DNA of 53,207 nt from Verrucomicrobiales bacterium (GTDB taxonomy: Bacteria; Verrucomicrobiota; Verrucomicrobiia; Verrucomicrobiales; DEV007). The translations under genes were made by a program, and so were the position numbers. The stretch lies in assembly GCA_029233965.1 (NCBI GenBank), contig JARGOP010000034.1:1-53207 (forward strand), given 5' to 3'. The notes below the pieces were generated by a model. It had not been told where the DNA came from. It ran no database searches and saw only the letters and a program-made list of their open reading frames with translations. Shown here one piece after another: positions 45,366 to 53,207 of this stretch (position 1 is its first letter; each line of letters opens with the position of its first letter).

Positions 45366-46529
45366 TCACTCGCCTCCCGCCGCGGCGGGCGCTTCGGCGG
45401 TCCCCTCCGGGGTGACCGCTTCGACGATTTCAGCGGTCCCTTCCGGCTCGGGAGGAGGTGGTGGAATCCTGACAATGATTCGGACTTCGCCACTGTCGGC
45501 GCTGGATTGATCTTCCACGGTCTCCAGAGTCATGCGCCCTGCCGGAATTCCCCGGCCCACGAGAAGTTCCTTCGTCGCCTCCCCCCGTTTTTCAACGAGG
45601 TAGTCTCCGAAGGCACCTGACTGGGACGAGCTTTTCACCGGTCGAATGAAGACAGGGTGTCCGGCGAGGGGAGGCGTCGAAAGCTGTTTCACGACGGATT
45701 CGATCGACGATTCCTGGTTCGCCTGAAGAAGAAAGGAACTCCGGGTGTAGAAAATGGAGGGGAGGGGAACGTAGGTCGGCTGCGGCTCCGCAGGAATGGC
45801 ACGGAGAACACCCGGGACGGGAGGAGTCTTCCTTCCTCCGATATTTTTCACCTGCAGCAGCGGCACTGCCTGAAGGGGGCGTTCCGGGGCTCCCCCCTCC
45901 GTCATCGACGGTTTCCCGGTAAGGCGCGAGAGATCGCTCAGAGTCAGGATCATGGGAAAGAGGTTCGCGATCGAGAGCCCCGGCAACTCGAAGGCCTCCA
46001 CCTCGGTGGGGGCGACATCGAAATCGAGAAGCGGTCCCGAAGTCTCTCCGCTCGAAAGACGGACCGACAGTTTCGGCATGTCGTCTTTGTTGACGATACA
46101 GAGGCGGTTGATGAACTGGCGGCCTTTGAGGAAAGGTTCGAGGCGAATCCGCAGCGCCGTCGGGGTGATCCGGCTGTCGGTCATGCCGCCAATGATGAGT
46201 GAGTCTTCGTAGAGACTGAACCGTCCTTCATGCGTCGTGATGCCCAACTCGGCGAGGAGACTTTTGAGATCGGAAAGGGAAGGCATTGCCGTCCCGGGGT
46301 CGATCTTGAGACCACGATTGAGAATCTTGAGATCGGGACGGATCGCTTTCACTGATTCCGCGAGAATGAGCGCATTTTCCTCCGTATCCACGGTCCCGGC
46401 GAAAGTCACGCCGTCGCGGGTGAAGCGGACCTCAAAGAGAGGCGCCTCATCAGAAGCGAGGAGTCCGGCTGCTCCACCGAAAAGGAGCAGCGCCGGAAAC
46501 AGCGCCGGGATGAGAGTTCGGAAGATCAT
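45366..46529 (-). CDS. OmpA-like exported protein
   Basis: 387 residues with a signal peptide (IPALFPALLLFGGAAGLLAS). The N-terminal half (about 30-160) resembles BON-type repeats (FTRDGVTFAGTVDTEENALILAESV, ITTHEGRFSLYEDSLIIGGM). A Pro-rich linker follows, then an OmpA C-terminal-like domain at about 260-350 (FLLQANQESSIESVV, YLVEKRGEATKELLVGRGIPAGRM) that may bind peptidoglycan. It ends in a Pro/Glu/Ala-rich tail. A comparable BON-plus-OmpA layout occurs in mycobacterial ArfA; homology is not claimed. Divergent from the TPR-AAA gene, 167 bases apart. Confidence 0.72.
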   Translation of the reverse strand: MIFRTLIPALFPALLLFGGAAGLLASDEAPLFEVRFTRDGVTFAGTVDTEENALILAESVKAIRPDLKILNRGLKIDPGTAMPSLSDLKSLLAELGITTHEGRFSLYEDSLIIGGMTDSRITPTALRIRLEPFLKGRQFINRLCIVNKDDMPKLSVRLSSGETSGPLLDFDVAPTEVEAFELPGLSIANLFPMILTLSDLSRLTGKPSMTEGGAPERPLQAVPLLQVKNIGGRKTPPVPGVLRAIPAEPQPTYVPLPSIFYTRSSFLLQANQESSIESVVKQLSTPPLAGHPVFIRPVKSSSQSGAFGDYLVEKRGEATKELLVGRGIPAGRMTLETVEDQSSADSGEVRIIVRIPPPPPEPEGTAEIVEAVTPEGTAEAPAAAGGE

Positions 46530-46696
46530 GGGAGTGGTGACGACAAGATGGCATATCGTCGCGCGGATTGCAGGTTTTTCCGAGCATCGGAAAAGCTGAA
46601 AAGCAGACCCCTGCCGGCAGGACCTTGTTGAGAGATGACTTCAGGGCTTGCTTCGCGGTCCGCTATCGTTTTCATTTCCGAACTCCCTCTTTTTCG

Positions 46697-48115
46697 ATGG
46701 CTGATATTCAATCTCTTAAACAGGCGCTCTCCGTCTCCCCGGAGAATCTCCCCATTCTTCTCATGCTGGGGCATGCCTATTTGGAAGAGTTTCAGTTTGA
46801 TGAGGCTCGCGAAACCTTTGAGAAGGCGCTGCAGCTTCAACCCGGCAATCCGGTCGCGCGAACCGAGATGGCCCAGATTCTCGAGTTGGAAGGAAAATCC
46901 TCCGAGGCTGTTTTGCGACTGGAGCAGCTCCTCGGCGAGCACCCGGAGCATGCGCCTGCCTGGGTCTTGAAGGCAAAGATTCTCCTGAATGAGTCGGATG
47001 GGAAAGGCGCCCGGCAGGCCTACAACCGTGCTCTCGAGATGGATGCTTCGCTCGCGGACGATTCGCTCCTCAAGCGGATCCGGGAAGCAGGGGGGCGCCA
47101 GGCCGGGAGTGGTATTGCGAAGAAGGCGGACCGAAAGCCGACGCCGATGCAGCAGGGCGATTTTCAGGCCGGAGCGATGTATGACTCCGATTTTGAAGAG
47201 GAGTTCGACGGCGATCCCTTCGACGAAGATTCTGAACTCGAGATCGAGTTTGAACAGAATCCTGATTCTGATTTTGATCTTGTCGGCGGCATGGAAGCCG
47301 TAAAGGAGGATATTCGCATGAAGATTCTCTACCCGATGGAGAATCGGGAACTCTTCGAAGCCTACGGGAAGAAAGCGGGTGGCGGAGTGCTGCTGTATGG
47401 GCCTCCGGGTTGTGGAAAAACTCTCATCAGCCGGGCCACGGCAGGGGAGATCAATGCGAAGTTCCTCAGTGTGGGCCTTCATCAGATCCTCGACATGTGG
47501 ATTGGAAAGTCGGAGGAAAAGCTTCACGAAATTTTTGAACTCGCCCGTCGCAACGCACCTTCGGTCCTCTTTTTCGACGAAGTCGATGCACTCGCGGCGG
47601 ATCGCAAGGACATGCGCACCTCGGCCGGCAGGACTCTGATCAATCAGTTCCTCGCCGAGCTGGATCGGGAGTCAGCCGGAAACGACGGCGTTCTGGTCCT
47701 CGGCGCGACGAATGCTCCCTGGCATCTCGACTCCGCCTTTCTGCGTCCGGGGCGATTTGATCGACTTATCTTCGTGCCGCCACCGGACGAAGCGGCGAGA
47801 ACGGAAATCGTCCGGATTATGGCCAAGGGGAAACCGGTCAAGGATCTGGACCCGGCCTCTTTGGCGAAGCGGCTGAAGGAATTTTCAGGGGCGGACATCA
47901 AAGCGGCCTTCGATCAGGCGATCGAGGTCTCTCTTGCCGAAGCCATGAAGTCCGGAAAGATTGTTCCTGTGACTCAGAAGCAGCTCGTGAAAACCTCGAA
48001 GCAGATCAAACCAAGCACCCGCAGGTGGTTCGAAAGTGCGAAAAACTACGCGCTCTATGCGAATCAAAGTGGATTTTACGACGACATCCTCGAATACCTA
48101 GGCATTCAAAAATGA
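46697..48115 (+). CDS. TPR-AAA ATPase fusion
   Basis: 472 residues, cytoplasmic. TPR repeats occupy about 4-125 (NLPILLMLGHAYLEEFQFDEA, PAWVLKAKILL). A very acidic linker lies at 161-198 (Asp/Glu-rich). A CDC48/katanin-like AAA module follows with Walker A GPPGCGKT (235-242), pore-loop region, Walker B LFFDEVD (290-296), ATNAPWHLD and arginine-finger region LRPGRFDR (349-356). The TPR part probably recruits a client that the ATPase remodels. The start was taken at ATG 46697 (MADIQSLKQ); upstream frame is Arg/Phe-rich shadow. Overlaps the next TPR gene by ATGA, so the products are expected in a fixed ratio. Confidence 0.88.
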   Translation: MADIQSLKQALSVSPENLPILLMLGHAYLEEFQFDEARETFEKALQLQPGNPVARTEMAQILELEGKSSEAVLRLEQLLGEHPEHAPAWVLKAKILLNESDGKGARQAYNRALEMDASLADDSLLKRIREAGGRQAGSGIAKKADRKPTPMQQGDFQAGAMYDSDFEEEFDGDPFDEDSELEIEFEQNPDSDFDLVGGMEAVKEDIRMKILYPMENRELFEAYGKKAGGGVLLYGPPGCGKTLISRATAGEINAKFLSVGLHQILDMWIGKSEEKLHEIFELARRNAPSVLFFDEVDALAADRKDMRTSAGRTLINQFLAELDRESAGNDGVLVLGATNAPWHLDSAFLRPGRFDRLIFVPPPDEAARTEIVRIMAKGKPVKDLDPASLAKRLKEFSGADIKAAFDQAIEVSLAEAMKSGKIVPVTQKQLVKTSKQIKPSTRRWFESAKNYALYANQSGFYDDILEYLGIQK

Positions 48116-49383
48116 GCGAACTGGCTCACGGATTGTTGCTGCAGGAACAGGGGCGTTTGGAAGCGGCTGAGGCCTGCTTTTACTCAGCGCTCAGTCAGGA
48201 ACCGGAAAACGATTTCATCTACAGCCGTCTCGCCCTTTGCCAACTGAGTCAGGAGGGAAAGCGGAAGCAGGCTCTGGAATCGATCGGCGAGGCGATCCGC
48301 CTGCGGGCCGACGAAAGCTACTACCATTCGGTGCAATCGCTCATTCTCGCTGATTTGCGGAAGGGAAAGGAGGCGCTCTCCGCCGCGGAAACGGCGATTG
48401 GTTTCGATCCGGAGGATGCCCTCGCTCTCGCTGCGAAGGCCAATGCCTACTGCAACATGGAGCGCTGGGCGGAGACGGAAGAGTGGAGCCGACGCGCCCT
48501 CAGTGCCGACAGCGATCACAGCCTTGCCGCGAATCTGCTCACTCACGCGCTGAGATTGCAGGGCAAAGCGGCGGAGAATCAACACGCCGTTGAGCAGCAA
48601 CTCGCAGCGGATCCTGAAAACAGTTTTGCCCACATCAATGCGGGTTGGAGCGCTCTTCAGCGCGGGGACCACAAGACCGCGGAAGGGCACTTCCGTGAAG
48701 CGCTCCGTCTCGACCCGGAAGCGGAAATGGCCCGGGAGGGACTGATCGAATCGTTCAAAGCAAGATCCCGCTTTTACCGCCTCTATCTTTCCTACTGCTT
48801 CTTCATGCAGCGCTTTACCGGCGGGAGGCAGTGGATGATCATCATCGGATTTTACGTCACTTACCAGGTCAGCCGAAATCTCCTCGAGCGGGTCAGCCCG
48901 ATTTTCGGCGCCATCCTCGCGATCCTCTGGCTCACTCTCGTGATGTGGATCTGGCTCGCTCCCGGAATCGGAAATTTTCTGATTCTGATGGATCGATCCG
49001 CCCGCCTCGCGCTGAAGTCGGGCGAAAAGTGGCAGGGGGTCGCAGTCGGCGGAGGAGTTTTCACCGGAGTAGCCCTTATTGCCGTTTCCTACGGGTTCGA
49101 TTCCACTCCCGTTCTCCTCGGTGGAGTCGGGCTCCTCGCCTCGACGATTCCGGCCTCACTCGCGTTTGATAACGACTCCGGGACGGGGCGATGGGTTTTC
49201 GGGGCGATCACTGCGGGTGTTTACCTGCTCACCGCAGGGGTTGTCACCATCGAGGGGCTCAATCAGGGAGGCGAAGAATTGCACCCGCTTACCCTCAGTC
49301 TGGGTCTTTGCGGGCTTGTCGGTGCGATTGCCTGCACCTGGCTCGGCAATATCCGGAGCCTGAGACAAGGCGCGAGGACATAA
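48112..49383 (+). CDS. TPR protein with C-terminal membrane domain
   Basis: 423 residues. TPR-type helical repeats cover about 1-215 (GLLLQEQGRLEAAEACFYSAL, NAGWSALQRGDHKTAEGHFREAL), then several transmembrane helices lie at about 240-420 (MIIIGFYVTYQV, AILAILWLTLVMWIWLA, VFTGVALIAVSYGF, VLLGGVGLLAST and more). The ATG is within the ATGA overlap with the TPR-AAA gene. It probably anchors the ATPase or its clients at the inner membrane; this is inference from coupling and shared TPR domains. No known family name comes to mind. A strong terminator follows. Confidence 0.85.
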   Translation: MSELAHGLLLQEQGRLEAAEACFYSALSQEPENDFIYSRLALCQLSQEGKRKQALESIGEAIRLRADESYYHSVQSLILADLRKGKEALSAAETAIGFDPEDALALAAKANAYCNMERWAETEEWSRRALSADSDHSLAANLLTHALRLQGKAAENQHAVEQQLAADPENSFAHINAGWSALQRGDHKTAEGHFREALRLDPEAEMAREGLIESFKARSRFYRLYLSYCFFMQRFTGGRQWMIIIGFYVTYQVSRNLLERVSPIFGAILAILWLTLVMWIWLAPGIGNFLILMDRSARLALKSGEKWQGVAVGGGVFTGVALIAVSYGFDSTPVLLGGVGLLASTIPASLAFDNDSGTGRWVFGAITAGVYLLTAGVVTIEGLNQGGEELHPLTLSLGLCGLVGAIACTWLGNIRSLRQGART

Positions 49384-49410
49384 AAAACGGCGGTGAGACC
49401 GCCGTTTCTT
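49384..49410 (+). terminator. Bidirectional intrinsic terminator (TPR gene / rplS)
   Basis: AAACGGCGGT 49385-49394 pairs perfectly with ACCGCCGTTT 49398-49407 around GAG. TTTCTT follows on the plus strand and six T on the minus strand, so it can stop both the TPR operon and rplS. Confidence 0.9.
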
Positions 49411-49435
49411 CGAAAAAGGATTCCGGGAGTAAGAC

Positions 49436-49789
49436 CTACTTTTGAACGACCCTGGACTTCACGCTGGAAGCGGCCTTCCCGACACGGTCGCGGAGGTAGT
49501 TGAGCTTCGCGCGGCGCACCTTGCCCTTCTTGAGGACTTCGATCATTGCCATCTTCGGAGAATGGATTTGAAAGACACGCTCAACGCCTTCCCCGTTGGA
49601 AATCTTGCGAACTGTAAAAGCTTCGTTGATACCGGAACCGCGACGACCGATGACGATTCCTTTGAAAATCTGGATCCGCTCTTTACCACCCTCAACAACG
49701 CGGGAATGGACGTTCACGGTATCTCCCTGGGCGAACCCGGGGACTTCGTCTTTCATTTGTTCGCGCTCGATTTTATCAATCACGTTCAT
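49436..49789 (-). CDS. rplS: 50S ribosomal protein L19
   Basis: 117 residues, normal for bL19, which sits at the 30S-50S interface. [13 protein letters not shown] at the start, [34 protein letters not shown] and [16 protein letters not shown] are highly characteristic. The upstream frame to 49888 is not part of the family. The usual partners rpsP, rimM and trmD are not adjacent; the gene ends at a shared terminator and is divergent from tRNA-Asp. Confidence 0.97.
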   Translation of the reverse strand: MNVIDKIEREQMKDEVPGFAQGDTVNVHSRVVEGGKERIQIFKGIVIGRRGSGINEAFTVRKISNGEGVERVFQIHSPKMAMIEVLKKGKVRRAKLNYLRDRVGKAASSVKSRVVQK

Positions 49790-49896
49790 GGTCAAAAAAT
49801 AGGGGTAAAAGTCGTCCTCCGAAGCACTTCCCGGGAGGGAGGGGGACCTTTCATCAGAAAGGGGCCAAAAGCAACGGATTTCCTTCATATTTTTTG

Positions 49897-49925
49897 TTGC
49901 GCAAATTTTATTCCGCGCCTAGAAT
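49897..49925 (+). promoter_or_regulatory. Candidate promoter of tRNA-Asp
   Basis: TTGCGC 49897-49902, 17-base spacer, TAGAAT 49920-49925. The -10 matches five of six consensus bases; the -35 has only the TTG. Expected start near 49932, about 40 bases before the tRNA. Confidence 0.45.
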
Positions 49926-49973
49926 CCCGCTCCCCTAGCCAAGGTAGTTTGTCCTGACAGACTGCCATACCGT

Positions 49974-50050
<77 letters not shown>

Positions 50051-50058
50051 CTTTATAA

Positions 50059-50081
50059 GGCTCTCAGCCTTCCTGAGAGCC
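50059..50081 (+). terminator. Hairpin after tRNA-Asp
   Basis: GGCTCTCA 50059-50066 pairs with TGAGAGCC 50074-50081 around a seven-base loop, nine bases past the tRNA. No T tract follows; it may aid 3' processing or termination. The rest, to 50214, shows nothing recognisable. Confidence 0.4.
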
Positions 50082-50214
50082 AAACGGGGGGTCTCCGGGT
50101 CGCCACCGAAGATTTTGCGGAAGCTGACGTGATGCTCGCGCCGATTCTCTGCGGTCGTTCGCGTTTTATTCAAGATGTCTCGATCCGATCCATGCAAACA
50201 CTCTTGAAGAAGGC

Positions 50215-50436
50215 TCAGGCGTTGAACAAACGCAGAGAGCGTTCTTCGAAGAGCGCCGAGTAACGCTCCTTCATACTCTCACTGAGCAAGCTACGTTGAA
50301 CGACAGAGGGCCATGAGGCGGATTCGGTCGACAGATCGTCGACCATTTTTGTGACCTCCGTCTCCGGGATCCGGCACTGTTCATGGCAGAGATACCAAAT
50401 GAGATCGCTGCGGGAATTCCCTTTCTCGCCCTTCCG
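50215..50436 (-). pseudogene. Remnant resembling a HipA C-terminus
   Basis: The last ~73 codons before the stop at 50215 look protein-like: SDLIWYLCHEQCRIPETEVT, a Trp-Pro then RSLLSESMKERYSALFEERS and RL near the end. The S-L/F-L-S-x-x-M-K-x-x-Y-x-x-L-x-x-x-R pattern resembles the C-terminal end of HipA-like toxin kinases. Upstream the frame is Ser/Arg/Pro-rich and not convincing, and no kinase core or HipB-like antitoxin is seen. Probably a truncated toxin-antitoxin remnant; low certainty. Confidence 0.3.
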
Positions 50437-50500
50437 CGCCCGTCTCACCGTCGGCTGGGAGACGATCCTCCTGCTCGTTTTTTCGAGATTTCCTGGCGGG

Positions 50501-51694
50501 TCAGGGTGTGGGTGACTGTTCCCGGTTACTCCGGGCGTTTCCTGATCCGCGGCGGGATCTTTGGGGTATTGCGACGATGTTCGCCGTCCAGAGCAGCAGC
50601 GCGAGGACCTCGAACTCACGCCCACCGAAGCCAAGATTGAAGTGCCCACTTTCGTCGTAGGCGAGATTGTCCGAAGCAGACCCGCCGCTCCCCAGAAAGA
50701 AAAGGAGGCGGACCAAGATCATTAGGCCCGCGAGGGAGGTCCAGACCCGGTAGCGGGTGGGGCGTTCCGCCGCGTTCGCCCACCTGCGCCAGGCGATGAG
50801 CAGGGGGAGACTCCAAAGCGCCATTCCGAGGAGTCCGGCGAGCAGGGAAAAAAGTCGAACGAGAATCTGGATCGGAATCGAAATCAGTTCGAGCGGGGGA
50901 GCAGCGGGATCGGAACTCCCCTCGATGTTGAAAGGGGCGGTGAAGAGCTCAGCCATCCATGCGAACCAGATACTCGCCAACGGGAAGTCGAGAGCGATGG
51001 CGGCACCCGGGATCGCGAACCAGAGGTAGGGAGAAACGACCCAACCTCGCAGGCCGTCCTCTCGATCTTTGTCGAGTGTCAGGAGCCGGATCTCCTCGGA
51101 CCCGTCGCGATCTTCCCGGCAGCTCTGAGGGTGACCTTTCCGTGGCCGAGGAGCGGAATCTCTACGCTCCCGGGAAACGGGCCCGTTTTCGGCTTCTGGA
51201 GATCGAGGGTGGAGACGATGGTCCGTTCCTGGAGAACTCTCTCGGGCAGGGCCTCGCTCGTAGCGTTCGGGACCGCGACCCTTCTCGCCATCCGGTTGAA
51301 AGGGGCCTGACCAGACGAAGTATTCCATCCACCGGCGCAGCTTCGGCGTCCGATCGGGACGGTCGAGTCGCCTGCTTTCCACGATGCGGCGGTTCCTGCT
51401 TCGCGAGAGCAGCACCTGGTCCGAGAAGAGGGCGCTCAAGAACTCGGCCACATCCTTGATGATCCGATCGATCTTCTCCTCTTCGGAAAGAGACTTTTCG
51501 GAGCAGCCAAAGCGAAGCCGGGTGAATTTCTCGATCTCGACGATCGCTCCTTCGTCAGCGTCGTAGACACGCACTTCGCCCACTTCGTCGCATTCGGGGG
51601 CGAATCGGATGACCGGATCATCGTCCCCCGTCTGGGACCATTTTCGATCGGGAAACTTTTCGGTGACCGCGAGTAAGAGCTTTTCCGTGATCAT
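50501..51694 (-). pseudogene. Membrane protein gene with two compensating frameshifts
   Basis: The N-terminal ~130 codons form a plausible soluble domain (WSQTGDDDPVIRFAPECDEV, LRRWMEYFVWSGPFQ). The C-terminal ~190 encode about four transmembrane helices. Between about 51100 and 51290 the main frame becomes Arg/Pro-rich, while the adjacent frame reads well (RRVAVPNATSEALPERVLQE, GSVEIPLLGHGKVTLRAAGK). A +1 change near 51291 and a reverse change near 51090 would rebuild one protein. This suggests a decaying gene or sequence errors. The family is not recognised; it lies in the degraded zone after tRNA-Asp. Confidence 0.5.
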
Positions 51695-51840
51695 CTTTGT
51701 CTGCGGATACTACGGCTCGCGGAAACCCCGAAACCGATTTCGTGTTCGGACTACCGCGCGTTGGCCCGGGTGGGGGAAGTCTAGTTGGCCTGTAATGAGG
51801 GTATGGTCGGAGGGAAGAGCATGCAAGTCGCCTCTGTCTC

Positions 51841-51975
51841 TCAGAAGACGGCAAGCAAGAGCCCGATCGCCGGGCAGGTCAGTGCGAGCCCGCGCGCCGG
51901 TTCGTTGCGGGAAAATGCCATGATCGCAGGCAGGCCAAGGGGAGGAGCCAAAATCGAAAATCGAGTCATCGACAT
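51841..51975 (-). CDS. Possible small two-helix membrane protein
   Basis: A 44-codon frame begins with a double ATG (MSMTRF), contains FSILAPPLGLPAIMAF, a charged RNEPARG turn, then LALTCPAIGLLLAVF and a stop, giving two hydrophobic segments with a loop. No ribosome binding site is clear. It may be a true small membrane protein or a remnant of a larger one; similar helix-turn-helix membrane modules are widespread, so identity is open. Confidence 0.3.
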   Translation of the reverse strand: MSMTRFSILAPPLGLPAIMAFSRNEPARGLALTCPAIGLLLAVF

Positions 51976-52036
51976 CGATCCGATTGATGAGTACTACGGA
52001 GCAGCGCTGCCGTTGCCACGAATCCCTTTTATCCCG

Positions 52037-52066
52037 AACTGTGCATGAAACTGTGTACGAGAAGCA
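52037..52066 (+). repeat. 30-bp direct repeat, copy 1
   Basis: Matches 52723-52752 in 28 of 30 positions. The unit itself is a 12-base near-tandem (ACTGTGCATGAA then ACTGTGTACGAG) plus AGCA. It precedes an orphan coding fragment and may mark a boundary of inserted DNA. Confidence 0.8.
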
Positions 52067-52216
52067 GTGAGAGAGCGCCTCGCCCGCCGTTTCCCGGTTT
52101 ACAAGGAGGGCGACAGCAACGCCAAGCCGAGCGGGGGAACCCGGCAGATCCAATACAAGCTCAAGGCCGGGGAGGCCGGCTGGATCCTGCGGATCGACAA
52201 GGTCACCGCTTATTGA
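52067..52216 (+). pseudogene. Orphan C-terminal coding fragment
   Basis: Beginning at a GTG directly after the 30-bp repeat, 49 codons read as convincing protein (RERLARRFPVYKEGDSNAKP, KAGEAGWILRIDKVTAY) up to a TGA. It looks like the tail of a soluble protein with the front replaced by the repeat. It could also be a genuine small gene. Family not recognised. Confidence 0.35.
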
Positions 52217-52722
52217 ACGGATACACGCGGGACACTGTGGACCCGTTCCCCGTAGTGTCCGGAAACTTGATTGCAACAGAACGCCTTGATTTCCAGCGGG
52301 TTGGAACCGCCTTGCCAAAGTCGGCTTCTGATCGTGCCGCCGGTTTTCGGACGGTCAGACTGCGACAATGAACACGATAACGCTGATCGCGGTGGTGTCG
52401 GCAGTGGAGGCGAACTGCCGACTGCCAGGAATTCGCTTTTTCAACCCCGGCGCTCCATCACCGCGCATCGCCCCGGGTTGGAGGGGGGGCAATGTTCCCT
52501 GTGTGGCTCTTGCCCCAAGTCAGTCGACCTGGTAGATCAGCCACCTGTCGGCGTGAAACGGGTTCTCCTTCGCTTCGCTCACGCTCTGCGGATTTGGCTT
52601 CGCGTGCGATTGACCGCTGCTGCGGCATGGCGGGGTCGGCATTGAGAACCAAGACTCGCCCATCGTCGAGCGGGAGTTGTGGTGCCTGCGAGGCTGGCGC
52701 CTCTTCGCCTCGCCAGATCCCC
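52217..52722. other. Degraded non-coding stretch
   Basis: About 500 bases without a convincing gene. On the minus strand near 52620-52680, LDDGRVLVLNAD recalls the opening of some HNH endonuclease proteins but leads straight into low-quality sequence. Other frames are Arg/Pro/Ala-rich shadow. The stretch lies between the two copies of the 30-bp repeat. Confidence 0.4.
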
Positions 52723-52752
52723 AACTGTGCATGAAACTGTGTATGAAAAGCA
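52723..52752 (+). repeat. 30-bp direct repeat, copy 2
   Basis: Second copy, 686 bases from the first, differing at two positions (52744 and 52747). It contains the near-tandem ACTGTGCATGAA / ACTGTGTATGAA. It lies about 130 bases upstream of the truncated PEP-CTERM gene. Confidence 0.8.
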
Positions 52753-52869
52753 CACGGCGAGCAGTTCCGAGAAGTGGGGCAGCACGCGCTTGCAGCCAGT
52801 AAGAACTTGCCTAAATTGCTCAAAAACAACCACTTATCAGACCGCATCCAACCGGAGGAGCTCCTTTAA

Positions 52870-53176
52870 AGAGCTTACAGTCCGGGGGCCGGCAGGCCAT
52901 GTCCTCGAGTGGGAGGAAACGGCCTATGATGGCACAAATGACAATATATCAGAAACTCGCATTTTCCGAGGCGGAGGTTGGTTTACCTCGGTGGCCGGCC
53001 TGCCTTCGACTTACACGAGCGGCAACACTACCGGTTTTGAGTTTGAAACTCTGGGGCTTCGCGTGGCGGGAGCGGTGCCTGCGACGGTCCCCGAGCTATC
53101 CACCGTTCTCTCGTTGTGGTTGCTCGGAGGAGTAGCGACCCTGATGCGGAAACGGCGGCTTGTGGCTGCGGCCTGA
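52870..53176 (+). pseudogene. 5'-truncated SUMF1-like protein with PEP-CTERM tail
   Basis: The last ~100 codons match the C-terminal end of SUMF1/FGE-sulfatase-type proteins found with PEP-CTERM tails: GPAGHVLEWEETAYDG (compare the usual GNVWEW motif), ETRIFRGGGWF, GFEFETLGLRVAGAVPA. These are followed by VPELSTVLSLWLLGG and a basic RKRR end, a PEP-CTERM-like sorting signal with VPELS in place of VPEPS. The frame is open further upstream (to 52679), but that part runs through the 30-bp repeat and is not SUMF1-like. The front of the gene is therefore missing. It is not a functional formylglycine-generating enzyme. Confidence 0.6.
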
Positions 53177-53207
53177 TCCTTCGTCCCTCGCTCTTTCCTC
53201 TTTTCCG

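Noticed and set aside
51710-52318. 202-codon minus-strand frame in the degraded zone
   Set aside because: Composition changes along its length, it crosses the 30-bp repeat and shows no consistent fold; only the small 51841-51975 frame in another phase looked protein-like.
52458-52847. Minus-strand frame containing RVLVLNAD, suggestive of an HNH endonuclease
   Set aside because: Only a short stretch matches; no HNH catalytic motif follows and the frame passes through the direct repeat.

Overview
The window looks like a chromosomal segment of a Verrucomicrobiota bacterium (PVC group). This is inferred from gene content: two DUF1552 genes paired with DUF1587/1592-type cytochrome c genes, several secreted sulfatases, an SHD1-domain protein and a PEP-CTERM tail. 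Base composition is moderately GC-rich. Ribosome binding sites are weak or absent at many genes, so several starts were set by signal peptides or family N-termini rather than by Shine-Dalgarno sequences.

Layout. 1-5.9 kb: an excisionase-HTH/receiver protein, uppP behind a possibly structured leader, an M23 peptidase, a sulfatase and citramalate synthase. 6.2-8.0 kb: obg with an unusual acidic insertion, then a 600-bp gene-free interval with a dense cluster of DnaA-box 9-mers, a candidate replication origin, with obg and the AI-2E transporter gene pointing away from it. 8-12 kb: AI-2E transporter, MoxR ATPase and a leucine-rich repeat protein. 12-16 kb: first cytochrome/DUF1552 operon. 16-17.6 kb: a Met/His-rich outer-membrane barrel gene behind a frameshifted small CxxC protein gene. 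17.7-26 kb: SDR, membrane-fused spermidine synthase, sulfatase, ABC exporter, ABA4-like protein, DUF4336 and VOC proteins. 26-32 kb: hrpA, the overlapping GTPase genes rsgA-engB, and tspO. 32-36 kb: second cytochrome/DUF1552 operon. 36-45 kb: rlmI-like methyltransferase, LacI regulator, SHD1-metallopeptidase, rhodanese lipoprotein, DUF2288, ClC channel, sulfatase and a small secreted protein. 45-49.4 kb: OmpA-like protein, then a translationally coupled TPR-AAA / TPR-membrane pair. 49.4-50.05 kb: rplS and tRNA-Asp.

From the tRNA to the window end (50.05-53.2 kb) coding quality collapses. There is a frameshifted membrane protein, a HipA-like C-terminal remnant, tiny orphan reading frames, a 30-bp direct repeat present twice, and a 5'-truncated SUMF1-like PEP-CTERM gene. 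It reads as a decayed accessory region at a tRNA gene.

Functional threads: cell envelope (UppP, M23 peptidase, ABC exporter, OmpA-like protein), translation and ribosome assembly (Obg, EngB, RsgA, HrpA, RlmI-like, L19, tRNA-Asp), breakdown of sulfated compounds (three sulfatases), and periplasmic heme proteins of unknown role. The points most worth checking are the DnaA-box cluster, the uppP leader RNA, the frameshifted CxxC gene beside the Met-rich barrel, and the coupled TPR-AAA/TPR-membrane pair.
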